Source: Xanthomonas bonasiae (lineage in GTDB: Bacteria > Pseudomonadota > Gammaproteobacteria > Xanthomonadales > Xanthomonadaceae). Taken from it: a stretch of 64,000 nt of DNA. The stretch spans positions 140,142 through 204,141 of the forward strand of contig NZ_JAFIWB010000006.1 of assembly GCF_017163705.1 (NCBI RefSeq). Reading direction: 5' to 3'. Under the pieces are notes generated by a model. The model had not been told where the DNA came from and ran no database searches. It worked only from the letters and a program-made list of their open reading frames with translations. The position numbers were made by a program, and so were the translations under genes. Positions 25,367-34,459 of the stretch are shown here, piece by piece. Numbering within the stretch: the stretch's first letter is position 1; each line of letters starts with the position of its first letter.

Positions 25367-26066
25367 CGCGACATCCGCGAGCGAACTGCTCGGCGCATGG
25401 CGGCAGCGGCAGGCCGAGCGCCTGGATCCGCTGCGCTTCCGCTTCATCGAAGCACTGGCGCGGCGTGTCGATACGCATCATGGCCAAGCGCGGCGCCTGC
25501 TGGAGCAGAAGCTGTCCGCGCTGCTCGACGCCTATGCCGCGGACCTGGCCAGGATGCCGGCCGCGACAACCGCCGACGCCGAAAGCGATACCGACGACGG
25601 CACGGCCATCGCCGATACCGATACCGCGCCTCCCGCGACCGCGACTGCGACCGCGCGCAGCCCGCTCGGCGAACTGCTGCAGCGGTTCGCCGGCGGCGCC
25701 GCGCATGACGCGCATGACGCGAACGACACGGCAAACGCCATGCCGCCGCAGCCTGCGCAGCAACTGCCCGCACTCGACGATGCGCGCAGACTGTGGACCG
25801 AGCTGCGCAGCCGCAGCCAGCTGCGGCAATCGCTGCAGCAGGCCCCTGCCGATGCCGGCCCGCTGAATTCCGGCGTGCTGGTGCATCGCGCGCTGGCGCT
25901 GATGCGCACCCTGTCGCCGGGCTATCTGCAGCATTTCCTCGCCTACGTCGACGCATTGTCGTGGCTGCAACAGATGCACGACGATGATGTGCTCGCGACG
26001 CAGCAGAAACCCGGCGCGGATGTCGGCAAGAAGCCGACGCGCGGCAAGCCGCGCAAGCGCGGCTGA
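25356..26066 (+). CDS. DUF2894-type protein, last gene of the motor-like operon
   Basis: The 236-residue soluble protein has no signal peptide. The N-terminal segment WRQRQAERLDPLRFRFIEALARR and the C-terminal part WTELRSRSQLRQSLQQAP, VHRALALMRTLSPGYLQHFLAYVDAL match the DUF2894 pattern by recollection. The middle (about 65-130) is a low-complexity, Asp/Ala/Thr-rich linker, and the C-terminal tail is Lys/Arg-rich (KKPTRGKPRKRG), so contact with nucleic acid or acidic lipid is possible. It overlaps the MotB-like gene by 11 bases. It is the fourth member of the DUF3348-DUF802-OmpA-DUF2894 set. No enzymatic motif is visible. Function unknown. Confidence 0.7.
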   Translation: MRDNATSASELLGAWRQRQAERLDPLRFRFIEALARRVDTHHGQARRLLEQKLSALLDAYAADLARMPAATTADAESDTDDGTAIADTDTAPPATATATARSPLGELLQRFAGGAAHDAHDANDTANAMPPQPAQQLPALDDARRLWTELRSRSQLRQSLQQAPADAGPLNSGVLVHRALALMRTLSPGYLQHFLAYVDALSWLQQMHDDDVLATQQKPGADVGKKPTRGKPRKRG

Positions 26067-26130
26067 AACACGGCCCACGCGCTGGCCGCAATGCGTGCCC
26101 GGCGCACAATCCAATCCAGGCCGATAACGC

Positions 26131-26204
26131 CCCTGTAGGAGCGGCTTCAGCCGCGACAGGCTGCATCCGTAAAGCCCGTCGCGGCTGAAGCCGCTCCTAC
26201 AGGG
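26131..26204. repeat. REP palindrome pair (27-bp perfect inverted repeat)
   Basis: Two arms of 27 bases (26131-26157 and 26178-26204) are perfectly complementary around a 20-base loop. Each arm contains GTAGGAGCGGCTTCAGCCGC. It lies between the convergent DUF2894 and transketolase genes and could act as a bidirectional structure. It is the same family as 52642-52713 and the half elements at 5059 and 46609. Confidence 0.9.
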
Positions 26205-26239
26205 GACGCGCCTGAATTGCGCAACAACGCAAGCAAGAA

Positions 26240-26263
26240 AAAGGCCGGCTTGCGCCGGCCTTT
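26240..26263 (-). terminator. Rho-independent terminator of transketolase gene
   Basis: A 10-bp perfect stem AAAGGCCGGC-TTGC-GCCGGCCTTT lies 25 bases after the tkt stop. On the minus strand it is followed by a T-run (TTTTTC). Confidence 0.88.
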
Positions 26264-26287
26264 CTCGTTGCCGCGGAAGACGCTGCG

Positions 26288-28288
26288 TTACAACGCCTTC
26301 GCCGCCGCGACCACGTGCTCGGCGGTGATCTCGAAGTACTTGTACAGCTCGTCGGCCGGTGCCGAGGCGCCGAAGGTGTCGATGCCGACCACCGCACCGT
26401 CCAGGCCCACGTACTTGCGCCAGAAACCGGTGACGCCGGCCTCCACCGCCACCCGCTTGCGCACCGCGTTCGGCAGCACCGATTCGCGATAGGCCGCATC
26501 CTGGCGGTCGAACACGTCGGTCGACGGCATCGACACCACGCGGGTCTTCAGGCCCGCGGCATCCAGCACCTTCTTCGCGTCCACGGCCAGCCCGACTTCC
26601 GAACCGGTGCCGATCAGGATCACGTCCGGCGCGCCGCCCTCGGCATCGGCCAGCACGTAGCCGCCGCGTTCGATCTGCTTGATCTGCGCGTCGCTGCGCA
26701 CCTGGAACGGCAGGTTCTGACGACTGAACACCAGGCAGCTCGGGCCGTCCTGGCGGGTGATCGCGGCCTTCCAGCTCACCGCCGACTCGACCGTGTCGCA
26801 GGGGCGCCATACGTCGTTGTTGGGGATGTAGCGCAACGAGGCCAGGTGTTCCACCGGCTGATGGGTCGGGCCGTCCTCGCCCAGGCCGATCGAATCGTGG
26901 GTGTACACGTGGATCGCATGCGCCGGGTTCAACGCGCTCATGCGCACGCCGTTGCGCGCGTAGTCGCTGAACACCAGGAAGGTGGCATCAAACGGGATGA
27001 AGCCGCCATGCAGCGCAAGCCCATTGGCGATCGCGGTCATGCCGAACTCGCGCACGCCGTAGTACACGTAGTTGGCGTTCGGGTCGTCGGTGGCGACCGA
27101 CTTGCTGGCCTTCCACAGGGTCAGGTTGGAATGCGCCAGGTCGGCCGAACCGCCGACCAGTTCCGGCAGCAGCGGCGCGAACGCCTCGATCGCCATCTGC
27201 GAGGCCTTGCGCGAGGCGATGGTCTGCGCCTCGCTCGCCTGCTTGGCGATGTAGGCATCGGCCTGGGCGATGAAGTCCTCCGGCAACTCGCCATGCGAGC
27301 GGCGGGTCAGCTCCGCGGCCTCGGCCGGGAACTGCTTGGCGTACTTGTCGAACGCCTGCTCCCACTCGGCCTGGCGCAGCGTGCCGGCGCCACCGGCGCG
27401 CCAGCCGTCGTAAATCTCCTGCGGGATCTCGAACGGGCCGTACGGCCACTGCAGCGCCTTGCGCGCGCCTTCCAGCTCGTCCTTGCCCAGCGGCGCGCCG
27501 TGCGAGGATTCCTTGCCGGCCTTGCTCGGCGCACCGAAGCCGATGGTGGTGCGGCAGCAGATCAGGGTCGGCTTGTCGCTCTCGCCGATGGCGGCCTCGA
27601 TCGCGGCCTTGATCGCGTCGGCATCCTGCCCGTCGACATCGCGCAGCACGTGCCAGCCATAGGCCTCGAACCGCGCCGGAGTGTCGTCGCTGAACCAGCC
27701 GGCGGTGTTGCCGTCGATGGAGATATGGTTGTTGTCCCAGAACGCGACCAGCTTGCCCAGGCCCCAGGTGCCGGCCAGCGAGGCGGCTTCGTGCGAGATG
27801 CCTTCCATCATGCAGCCGTCGCCCATGAACACCCAGGTACGGTGGTCGACGATCTGGTGCTCGGGGCGGTTGTAGCGCTGCGCCAGCAGCTTCTCGGCCA
27901 GCGCGAAGCCGACCGCGTTGGCGAAGCCCTGGCCGAGCGGACCGGTGGTGGTCTCCACCCCGGGGGTCTCGCTGCGCTCGGGGTGGCCGGCGGTCTTGCT
28001 GTGCAGCTGGCGGAAGCGCTTCAGCTGGTCCAGCGGCAGGTCGTAGCCGGACAGGTGCAGCAGCGCGTACTGCAGCATCGAGCCGTGGCCGTTGGAGAGC
28101 ACGAAGCGGTCGCGGTTGAACCACTTCGGATTGTTCGGGTTGTGGCTGAGGAAGTCGTTCCACAGCACTTCGGCGATGTCGGCCATGCCCATCGGCATGC
28201 CGGGATGGCCGGACTTGGCGGCCTCGACCGCATCGGCGGCGAGGAAGCGGATCGCGTTGGCGAGCTGGCGGCGGGTAGGCGTCGTCAT
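26288..28288 (-). CDS. tkt: Transketolase
   Basis: The 666-residue protein matches the usual bacterial transketolase length. The N-terminal thiamine-diphosphate domain shows [19 protein letters not shown], the motif [19 protein letters not shown] (GDG with NN downstream in FWDNNHIS) and [16 protein letters not shown] in the pyrimidine domain. It transfers a two-carbon ketol unit between sugar phosphates in the non-oxidative pentose phosphate pathway. The ATG at 28288 (MTTPTRRQL) was chosen over an upstream in-frame ATG because the added 19 residues are arginine-rich and not family-like. It is monocistronic, with a strong terminator. The 132 bases between it and the symporter hold no gene. Confidence 0.97.
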   Translation of the reverse strand: MTTPTRRQLANAIRFLAADAVEAAKSGHPGMPMGMADIAEVLWNDFLSHNPNNPKWFNRDRFVLSNGHGSMLQYALLHLSGYDLPLDQLKRFRQLHSKTAGHPERSETPGVETTTGPLGQGFANAVGFALAEKLLAQRYNRPEHQIVDHRTWVFMGDGCMMEGISHEAASLAGTWGLGKLVAFWDNNHISIDGNTAGWFSDDTPARFEAYGWHVLRDVDGQDADAIKAAIEAAIGESDKPTLICCRTTIGFGAPSKAGKESSHGAPLGKDELEGARKALQWPYGPFEIPQEIYDGWRAGGAGTLRQAEWEQAFDKYAKQFPAEAAELTRRSHGELPEDFIAQADAYIAKQASEAQTIASRKASQMAIEAFAPLLPELVGGSADLAHSNLTLWKASKSVATDDPNANYVYYGVREFGMTAIANGLALHGGFIPFDATFLVFSDYARNGVRMSALNPAHAIHVYTHDSIGLGEDGPTHQPVEHLASLRYIPNNDVWRPCDTVESAVSWKAAITRQDGPSCLVFSRQNLPFQVRSDAQIKQIERGGYVLADAEGGAPDVILIGTGSEVGLAVDAKKVLDAAGLKTRVVSMPSTDVFDRQDAAYRESVLPNAVRKRVAVEAGVTGFWRKYVGLDGAVVGIDTFGASAPADELYKYFEITAEHVVAAAKAL

Positions 28289-28420
28289 GTGGATTCTATT
28301 GGACCGGGAGCGGGCGCGGGGGCGTCGGGTCCACCATTGTCCCACAGCCCGGGGCGCAGGACAGTCACCGGACCTGGACCCGCGGCGGCGGCGGCCTGGA
28401 ACGCCGCCGCGACCGGCCGA

Positions 28421-29734
28421 TCAGCCGACCGCGGCCGCCCGTGGCGCGGCGGCGTCCCCCTCACCCTTCGCCACCAGGGTGGTCAGCGCCAGGTCGCCGG
28501 TCACGTTCAGCGCGGTGCGGCACATGTCCAGGAAATGGTTGACGCCCAGGATCATGCCGATGCCGACCGGGTCCACCCCGACCATCGCGCAGATCAGCGC
28601 CACCACCGGCAGCGAGCCGGACGGCACGCCGGCGGTGCCGATGCCGCCGAGGATGCACACCAGCATCACCATGAACTGCTGCGCGATGCTCAGCTCCACG
28701 CCGAAGAACTGGGCCAGGAAGATCACGGTGACGCCCTCGAACAGCGCGGTGCCGTTCTGGTTGGCGGTGGCGCCGACGGTCAGCACGAAGCGCGACACCT
28801 TGCTCGGCAGGCCCATCTCGTCGGCCACGCGCAGCGCGGTGGGCAAGGTCGCGTTGCTGGAAGCGGTGGAGAACGCCATCACCGTGGCCTCGCGGGTGGC
28901 GCGGAAGAACGCCAGCGGCGAGCGCCCGGCCAACTTCACCGCCAGCCCGTAGGTCACCACCATGTGCAGGCCCAGCGCCAGCACCACCACGCCGACGTAG
29001 GCGCCGAGCCGGATCAGCAGTTCGAAGCCGAACAGCGCCGCCAGGTTGAACATGAAGCAGGCCACCGCGTACGGCGCCAGGCGGATCACCAGCCCGATCA
29101 GGGTCATCGAGATCTCGAAGATGCCCTCGATGCCGCGCCGCAGCGTCGCCACCTTGGCATCGTCGCTGAGCACCATGCCCACGCCGAACATCACCGCGAA
29201 GAACATCAGCGACAGGATCGCGCCGTTGCTGGAGGCGGCGGCGACCACGTTGTCGGGCACGATCGCCAGCAGCATGTCCATGCCGCGCGGCTGCTGCTTG
29301 CTCTGGTCGACGATCTGCGCGGCGCGCTCCGCGTTCTGCTGCAGCAGTTGCTGCGCCAATGCGTGGTCCACGCCGATGCCCGGCTTGAGCACGTTGACCA
29401 GCACCAGCCCGAGCAGCACCGCGATCCCCGACAGCACCACCGTATAGCCGAGCGTCTTCCAGCCGATCCGGCCCAGCGCGCGGATGTCGCCCATCTCGGA
29501 AATGCCCATCACCAGCGCCGAGAACAGCAACGGCACGATCAGCATGAAGATCAGGCTGAGGAACAGCTTGGACAACGGCGTGGTCAGGTAGGTGGTCAGC
29601 GCCTGCACCCAGGCCGCATCGCCGCCCACGCTCATGTGCACGGCCAGACCGAACACCAGCCCGACAGCGAAGCCGATCGCCATTTTCCAATGCAAAGGCA
29701 TGCCGGTCTTGGCCTTCACGGGGGTGTCGGTCAT
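28421..29734 (-). CDS. Dicarboxylate/amino acid:cation symporter (DAACS/DctA family)
   Basis: The 437-residue inner-membrane protein has about eight membrane helices and two re-entrant hairpins. The serine-rich tip STASSNATLP and the helix motif ATANQNGTALFEGV (the NxxxT/NMDGT-like element) define the family of GltP, DctA and GltPh. GMILGVNHFLDMCRTALNVTGD matches the C-terminal substrate-binding segment; the Arg in the last helix (CRTALN) favours an acidic substrate such as a dicarboxylate or glutamate/aspartate. The driving ion (H+ or Na+) is not clear. The ATG at 29734 gives a short basic N-terminus. The 119 bases between it and batD show no gene. Confidence 0.9.
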   Translation of the reverse strand: MTDTPVKAKTGMPLHWKMAIGFAVGLVFGLAVHMSVGGDAAWVQALTTYLTTPLSKLFLSLIFMLIVPLLFSALVMGISEMGDIRALGRIGWKTLGYTVVLSGIAVLLGLVLVNVLKPGIGVDHALAQQLLQQNAERAAQIVDQSKQQPRGMDMLLAIVPDNVVAAASSNGAILSLMFFAVMFGVGMVLSDDAKVATLRRGIEGIFEISMTLIGLVIRLAPYAVACFMFNLAALFGFELLIRLGAYVGVVVLALGLHMVVTYGLAVKLAGRSPLAFFRATREATVMAFSTASSNATLPTALRVADEMGLPSKVSRFVLTVGATANQNGTALFEGVTVIFLAQFFGVELSIAQQFMVMLVCILGGIGTAGVPSGSLPVVALICAMVGVDPVGIGMILGVNHFLDMCRTALNVTGDLALTTLVAKGEGDAAAPRAAAVG

Positions 29735-29853
29735 GGTGTGCGCCTTGCAGAAGGGAACTCCGAGCTTAACAAACCCGCACCGGCGGGCCGCAAGCCCGCG
29801 CCACCTGGCGAGTGCGCTGCGGGCCGCGTCGCCCAGGCCCGCGACGACGCTGC

Positions 29854-31623
29854 TTACGCGTCGCGCGGATACAGCGGCGGCAGTTCGTCCTTGCCGTGCT
29901 TGCGCGGCGCATCGCGCCAGCGCGGCCCGGCCCAGAACGCCTGGCGCAGCGCGGCGCGCGCGCCAGGCACATCGCCGGCACCGCCCCAACGCGCGCGTTG
30001 CAGGCGCAGCACCGCCTCGCGTTGCGCCGGATCGTCCAGGCGGGTCAGCAGCGCATCGAGATCGGCGACGCCGGCCTGCGCGCACAGGATCGCCGCGACC
30101 TCGTCCAGGCCGCCGGCATCCAGTGCCTTGCGCAGGTCGGGCAGGCCGTAGCGGGCGCGTGGCGCAGCGCCCGCCGCAGCCGGCGCAGCGTGTGCGCCGG
30201 CCGGTGCACGCGCACCGCGGCTGCGGCGCCAGGCCCAGACCAGCGTCGCCAGCCACAACAGCGCGAACAGCGCGGCAAGCGCCATCCACAGCGGCAACGA
30301 CCCGGCCCACCCGGACACCGCGTGGGTCGGTGTCACCGCGTTGCCGGCCGGCGCGGCGTCCACGCGCGGCACCGCTGCGCTGGCCGGCGCGGCCGGCGCG
30401 ACGGGTGCGGCACGCCCGGGCAGCACCTGCAGGTCCAGATCGGGCAAGCTGGCCTCGCGCGCGCTGCCGGCCGCCACGTCCCACCATGGCACGCGCAGCC
30501 CGCTGACCCGCAACGGCCCCGCGGTTTGCGGCACGATCGAGTAGCGCCGGGTGATCTTCAGTTGCGGGCTGCCGTCGACGAACGTCTCGTCGAACTGCGG
30601 CGGCTCGGCGAACACCTGCGCGCCATCGACGCTCGGCGTCGGCAGTTCCGGGAACTGCGCCTGGGTGGCGCCGCGCGCGCTGGCCTCGACCACGATGTCG
30701 GCGGCCTCGCCCACCGCCGCACGTTGCGGCGTGGCGGTGTAGCGCAGGCGCAGGTCGTGCAGCGGCAGCCACGGCTGCGGCGCATTGGCCGGTTGCGCGC
30801 GCACCTGCAGGGTCTGCGCCGCACTGCGCGCGCTGAGGTCGCCGCCGCGGCCGAAATAATCGTCGAAGAAGCCGCTGGGGCCGCGGCCGCGGAAGCGCGC
30901 GCCGGGCAGCGACAACGGCCCGCTGCGCTCGGGCACCAGCAGGTAGCGGCGCTCGACGATGGTGAACATGCGTCCGTCGATCTCGCGCCGGCTCTGCACA
31001 TCGTCGCCGATGCGCTGCAGCGCGGCGCCGGCGGGCGGATCCAGGTCCAGTTCGCCGGAGGTCAGCGGCACGCCCAGATACAGCCGCACCACCACGCCCA
31101 CGCTCTGCTGCACATACGGCTGCGCGTCGTCGGCCACGGTCTGCACGAACACGTCGGCGTTGCCGAGCTGCGCCGGATCGCCGGCGCGGGTGCTGCCGGC
31201 CGGCGCCGGCGCGGCCGCGGCGACCTGCAGCCGCAGCGGTGCGGTGCGCTCGTTGCCCACGCGCAACGACGGGATGTCGAGCGTGCCGGTGCCGCGCGGG
31301 GTCAGCGCCACGCCGAACAGCGACTTGGCCGTGACCTGGCCGTTGACCATCTGCATCTGCCGGCTGTTGACCTCGTCGCTGAGCGCGAACTGCGCGCGCA
31401 GCGGCGCGTACTCCGGCGCCGCCAGGCCCTGGTCGGTCTCGATGTTGAGGGTGACGCTCTCGCCGGCGCCGATGCTGTCGCGGTCCAGCCAGGCGCGGGT
31501 GGCGGCCGCGGCCGGCAGCGCCAGCGCGGCCAGCAGCAGCCCCGCCCACAGGGTCAGCATCGCCGACCGCATCCGCGTGGCGGACGCGTCCCGGCGCCAG
31601 CGGCGTTGCTTGCGTTCGATCAT
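29854..31623 (-). CDS. batD: BatD-like protein (aerotolerance operon)
   Basis: The 589-residue protein has a signal peptide (about 20-40, ending AAAA) and a large periplasmic region of beta-rich repeats (ATRAWLDRDSIGAGESVTL, the characteristic opening of BatD). A single C-terminal membrane helix (about 465-485, LWMALAALFALLWLATLVW) is followed by a cytoplasmic helical tail. BatD proteins accompany BatA, BatB and MoxR ATPases and are thought to form a membrane-anchored scaffold for proteins matured by MoxR; the precise role is not established. It is the last gene of a leftward operon, and its start overlaps the stop of the BatB/C gene by four bases. Confidence 0.85.
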   Translation of the reverse strand: MIERKQRRWRRDASATRMRSAMLTLWAGLLLAALALPAAAATRAWLDRDSIGAGESVTLNIETDQGLAAPEYAPLRAQFALSDEVNSRQMQMVNGQVTAKSLFGVALTPRGTGTLDIPSLRVGNERTAPLRLQVAAAAPAPAGSTRAGDPAQLGNADVFVQTVADDAQPYVQQSVGVVVRLYLGVPLTSGELDLDPPAGAALQRIGDDVQSRREIDGRMFTIVERRYLLVPERSGPLSLPGARFRGRGPSGFFDDYFGRGGDLSARSAAQTLQVRAQPANAPQPWLPLHDLRLRYTATPQRAAVGEAADIVVEASARGATQAQFPELPTPSVDGAQVFAEPPQFDETFVDGSPQLKITRRYSIVPQTAGPLRVSGLRVPWWDVAAGSAREASLPDLDLQVLPGRAAPVAPAAPASAAVPRVDAAPAGNAVTPTHAVSGWAGSLPLWMALAALFALLWLATLVWAWRRSRGARAPAGAHAAPAAAGAAPRARYGLPDLRKALDAGGLDEVAAILCAQAGVADLDALLTRLDDPAQREAVLRLQRARWGGAGDVPGARAALRQAFWAGPRWRDAPRKHGKDELPPLYPRDA

Positions 31624-33434
31624 GGTCCTTCCCGCTGCCTGCGTTCGTGTTCGAGCTTGAATTTGGCGCGCAGCAGGTTGCCCGGATCGTCCGGCACCCG
31701 CCGCAGCCACGCCTCCACCGCCTGGCGCTGTTCGCGCTGCTGCGGGGTTTCCGCGGCGGCCGCGGCGGCGCGTGCGGCCGCCTCCTTGCCTGCCGCGCCC
31801 TGCTGCGCCATCGCCTGCTGCATCTGCTGGCGCTGCGCCGCGTCGGCCTGCTGCTGCGCCTGCGCATCGCCCGGCTTCGGTGGCCCCGGCGGCGGCGCAT
31901 CCTTGTCCTTGGACCCCGCCTGCGACGGCGCCTTCTTCTGTCCCGGCTGGCCTTGCGCATCCGCCGGCGACGGCGCCTTGGCCTGCGACGGGTCCTGGCC
32001 CTTGGGCGCGCCGCCGGCGCCCGGCTGCGGCTGGCCCTTCTGGTTCTGCTGCGATTGGTCCTTGCCCTGCTGTCCCGGCTTGTTCTGCCCGGAGTCGTTC
32101 TGCCCGGACTGGCGCTTGCGCGCGGCATCGACCGCGGCGCGGTTGGCGATCGCATCGGCCATCTGCGGATGCTGCCGCAACGCCTTGTCGTAGGCGTCGA
32201 TCGCCTCGTCGTAGCGGCCCTGGCGGGCCAAGGCATTGCCCAGGTTGTACCAGCCCTGGTCGCTGTCGATGCCCTCGAACTGCTGTTGCGCGGCGGCAAA
32301 ATCGCCCTTGCGATAGGCCTGCACGCCCGCGTCCAGACGCTGCTGGCGCACCTGGTCGGGACGCCGCCACCAATCGCCGCCGACCGCCTCGGCCGCCGCC
32401 GCACGCGCCGGCAGCGGCATCGCCAACGGCAGCAGCAACACCAGCAGCAACGCAGCGCCACCGCGGCGGCGGAACGCGAACAGCGCCAGCAGCAACAGCG
32501 GCGGCAGCAGCCAATAGCCCTGATCCACCCAGACCCGTCCACTGTGCTCGCCGGCGGCCGTCGCGTCCTGCTGCTGCGCCGGTTGCAGCACGCCCAGCTC
32601 GCGCAGATCGGCATCGGTGGGCGTCAGCGCGGCGTAGCGGCCGTTGCCGGCGCTCGCCAGCGCTTGCAGCGAGCCCGGATCCAGTTGCGCGTGGCCGACG
32701 CCGCCCTGGCCATCGCGATAGGCCGCGCCCTGCGTGGTTCCCAATCCCAGCGCCGACACCCGGTAGCCCTGCCCGGCCGCGCGCGACGCGGCCTGCTGCG
32801 CCTGCGCGTCGGCCTGGTCGCTGAGCAACAGGATGTCGCCGCGGGTGAAACCGGCCTGGCGCAGCAGCTGTGCCGCCCAATCGATCGCCAGGTCGGTGCG
32901 CTGCCCAGGCGCCGGCATCACCTGCGGCGACAGCGCATCCAGGAACAGGGCGACGTTGGCCGCGTCGTCGGTCAGCGGCGCGACGGTGTAGGGTTCGCCG
33001 GCGTAGGCCAGCAACGCGACTTCGCCGCCGGCACGCTCGCGCAGCAGCGTCGCCAGCTTGGCGCGCGACTGCAGCAGGCGCGACGGCGGCAGGTCGCCGG
33101 CCTCGATCCGCGGCGACAGATCCAGCGCGATCACCAGCGGCGTGCGCGACTGCCACAGCGGCTGCTGTTCCTGGCGCCAGCTCGGCCCGGACAGCGCCAC
33201 GACCGCAAGCACGTAGCCGAGCGCGGCCAGCCACAACCCGGACAGCGATTGGCGGCCATCCTCCTTCGCCAGCAGATGCGGCAGCAGATGCGCGTCCACA
33301 TTGTGTCGCCACACATTGCGGCGCCGGCGCCGGCGCAGCCAGCTCCAACCCAGCAACGGCAGCAACGACAACGCCCACAGCCACTGCGGACGCAGCAGAT
33401 GCAACGCCTCCAGGAAACCGAGCACCGCGTTCAT
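31620..33434 (-). CDS. BatB/BatC fusion: VWA domain plus TPR protein
   Basis: The 604-residue protein has two N-terminal membrane helices (about 15-33, 66-84), a VWA domain (about 95-280), two further helices (about 310-345), TPR-like repeats (about 370-430; WYNLGNALARQGRYDEAIDAYDKAL) and a long Gln/Pro/Ala-rich C-terminal region. In some bacteria BatB (VWA) and BatC (TPR) are separate; here they are joined. The metal-ion-dependent adhesion site normally reads DxSxS; here it reads DLSPR (105-109), with the second Ser replaced by Arg, so metal binding may be lost. It starts at the overlapping ATGA with batA. It may serve as an adaptor between MoxR and its targets at the membrane. Confidence 0.85.
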   Translation of the reverse strand: MNAVLGFLEALHLLRPQWLWALSLLPLLGWSWLRRRRRRNVWRHNVDAHLLPHLLAKEDGRQSLSGLWLAALGYVLAVVALSGPSWRQEQQPLWQSRTPLVIALDLSPRIEAGDLPPSRLLQSRAKLATLLRERAGGEVALLAYAGEPYTVAPLTDDAANVALFLDALSPQVMPAPGQRTDLAIDWAAQLLRQAGFTRGDILLLSDQADAQAQQAASRAAGQGYRVSALGLGTTQGAAYRDGQGGVGHAQLDPGSLQALASAGNGRYAALTPTDADLRELGVLQPAQQQDATAAGEHSGRVWVDQGYWLLPPLLLLALFAFRRRGGAALLLVLLLPLAMPLPARAAAAEAVGGDWWRRPDQVRQQRLDAGVQAYRKGDFAAAQQQFEGIDSDQGWYNLGNALARQGRYDEAIDAYDKALRQHPQMADAIANRAAVDAARKRQSGQNDSGQNKPGQQGKDQSQQNQKGQPQPGAGGAPKGQDPSQAKAPSPADAQGQPGQKKAPSQAGSKDKDAPPPGPPKPGDAQAQQQADAAQRQQMQQAMAQQGAAGKEAAARAAAAAAETPQQREQRQAVEAWLRRVPDDPGNLLRAKFKLEHERRQREGP

Positions 33435-34459
33435 TGCCGCCTCCAGGGCCACACGAAGGCGATCAGTCCCAGCAGCAGCGCCGCACCCAGCGGCCACGCA
33501 TAGCGCTCGATCCGCGGGCGTACCGCCGGGCCGGCCGAACGCACCGGTTCCAGGCGCTCCAGCTCGGCGTAGATCGAGACCAGCTGATCGGTATCGCGGG
33601 CGCGGAAGAAACGGCCGCCGGTGTCCTGCGCGATCTTGCGCAAGGTGTCCTCGTCGACCTGGTCGTCGCCGCCGCCACCGGGCATCGGCAAACCGAACAG
33701 CGAATAGCCGCCGGCGCCGCCGAAGGCGATGGTGTAGACACGCACGTGTTCGGCCTTGGCCAGCTCCGCCGCCTTGATCGGTTCCAGCACGCCGGCGGTG
33801 TTGACGCCATCGGTCAGCACGATCAGCACCCGGTCGCCCTGCGGCTGCTCGCGCAGGCGCTTGACCGACAGCGCGATCGCGTCGCCGAGCGCGGTCTCGC
33901 GTCCGGCCAGGCCGACCACGCTGTCGCGCAACTGATCGCGCACCGTCGCCAGGTCGGCGGTCAGCGGGGTCAGCGCATACGCCTGCTGGCCGAACACCAG
34001 CAGGCCGATACGGTCGCCGTCGCGGCGGTCGAGGAAGTCGGCCAGCACCGCCTTGGCCGCGGTCAACCGATCCACCACACGCCCGCCCAGGGTCATGTCC
34101 GGTTCGCTCATGCTGCCGGACAGGTCCACCGCCAGCATCAGTTGCCGCGCCTGCTGCGGCGGCGAGATCGGCTCGCCCAGTTGCAGCGGCCGCGCCGCCG
34201 CACCGCACAGGCAGAACCAGGCCAGCCATGTCAGCCACAGACCGACCCGCCACAGACCGCCGCGCGCTGGCGCAGCCGCCACCGCCTGCAACTGGGCGCC
34301 ATACGGCACGCGCAAGGCCGGCGCAGTGCCGCGCTGCGCCGGCAGCAACAGGCGCGCCAGCAGCGGCAACGGCATCGCCAGCCACATCCACGGCCAGGCG
34401 AACCCGGCAAGCAGATCGCTGAGGTTTTGCCAGTGCAGCGAAAGCATGCTCATCGCCAT
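33431..34459 (-). CDS. batA: BatA-like VWA-domain membrane protein
   Basis: The 342-residue protein has two N-terminal membrane helices (about 20-40, 68-90), a VWA domain (about 105-300) and one C-terminal helix (about 320-337). The MIDAS DLSGS (Asp112, Ser114, Ser116) is complete, with the later Thr/Asp elements in RETALGDAIA and VLTDGVNTAG, so it should bind Mg2+ and a ligand. Partner proteins in the same operon are the MoxR ATPase, DUF58, DUF4381, BatB/C and BatD. The start at 34459 overlaps the DUF4381 stop (TGATG); ATG 34453 is an alternative giving two fewer residues. Confidence 0.9.
   Translation of the reverse strand: MAMSMLSLHWQNLSDLLAGFAWPWMWLAMPLPLLARLLLPAQRGTAPALRVPYGAQLQAVAAAPARGGLWRVGLWLTWLAWFCLCGAAARPLQLGEPISPPQQARQLMLAVDLSGSMSEPDMTLGGRVVDRLTAAKAVLADFLDRRDGDRIGLLVFGQQAYALTPLTADLATVRDQLRDSVVGLAGRETALGDAIALSVKRLREQPQGDRVLIVLTDGVNTAGVLEPIKAAELAKAEHVRVYTIAFGGAGGYSLFGLPMPGGGGDDQVDEDTLRKIAQDTGGRFFRARDTDQLVSIYAELERLEPVRSAGPAVRPRIERYAWPLGAALLLGLIAFVWPWRRQ

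Noticed and set aside
21641..26066. Calling the motor-like operon a Zorya defence system
   Set aside because: The A/B-like components are there in outline, but no ZorC, ZorD or ZorE-like protein is encoded, and there are no neighbouring defence genes.
26315..30151. Open frame of 1278 codons on the plus strand across transketolase and the symporter
   Set aside because: It is a shadow of two well-recognised minus-strand genes and has His/Arg-rich, non-family sequence.
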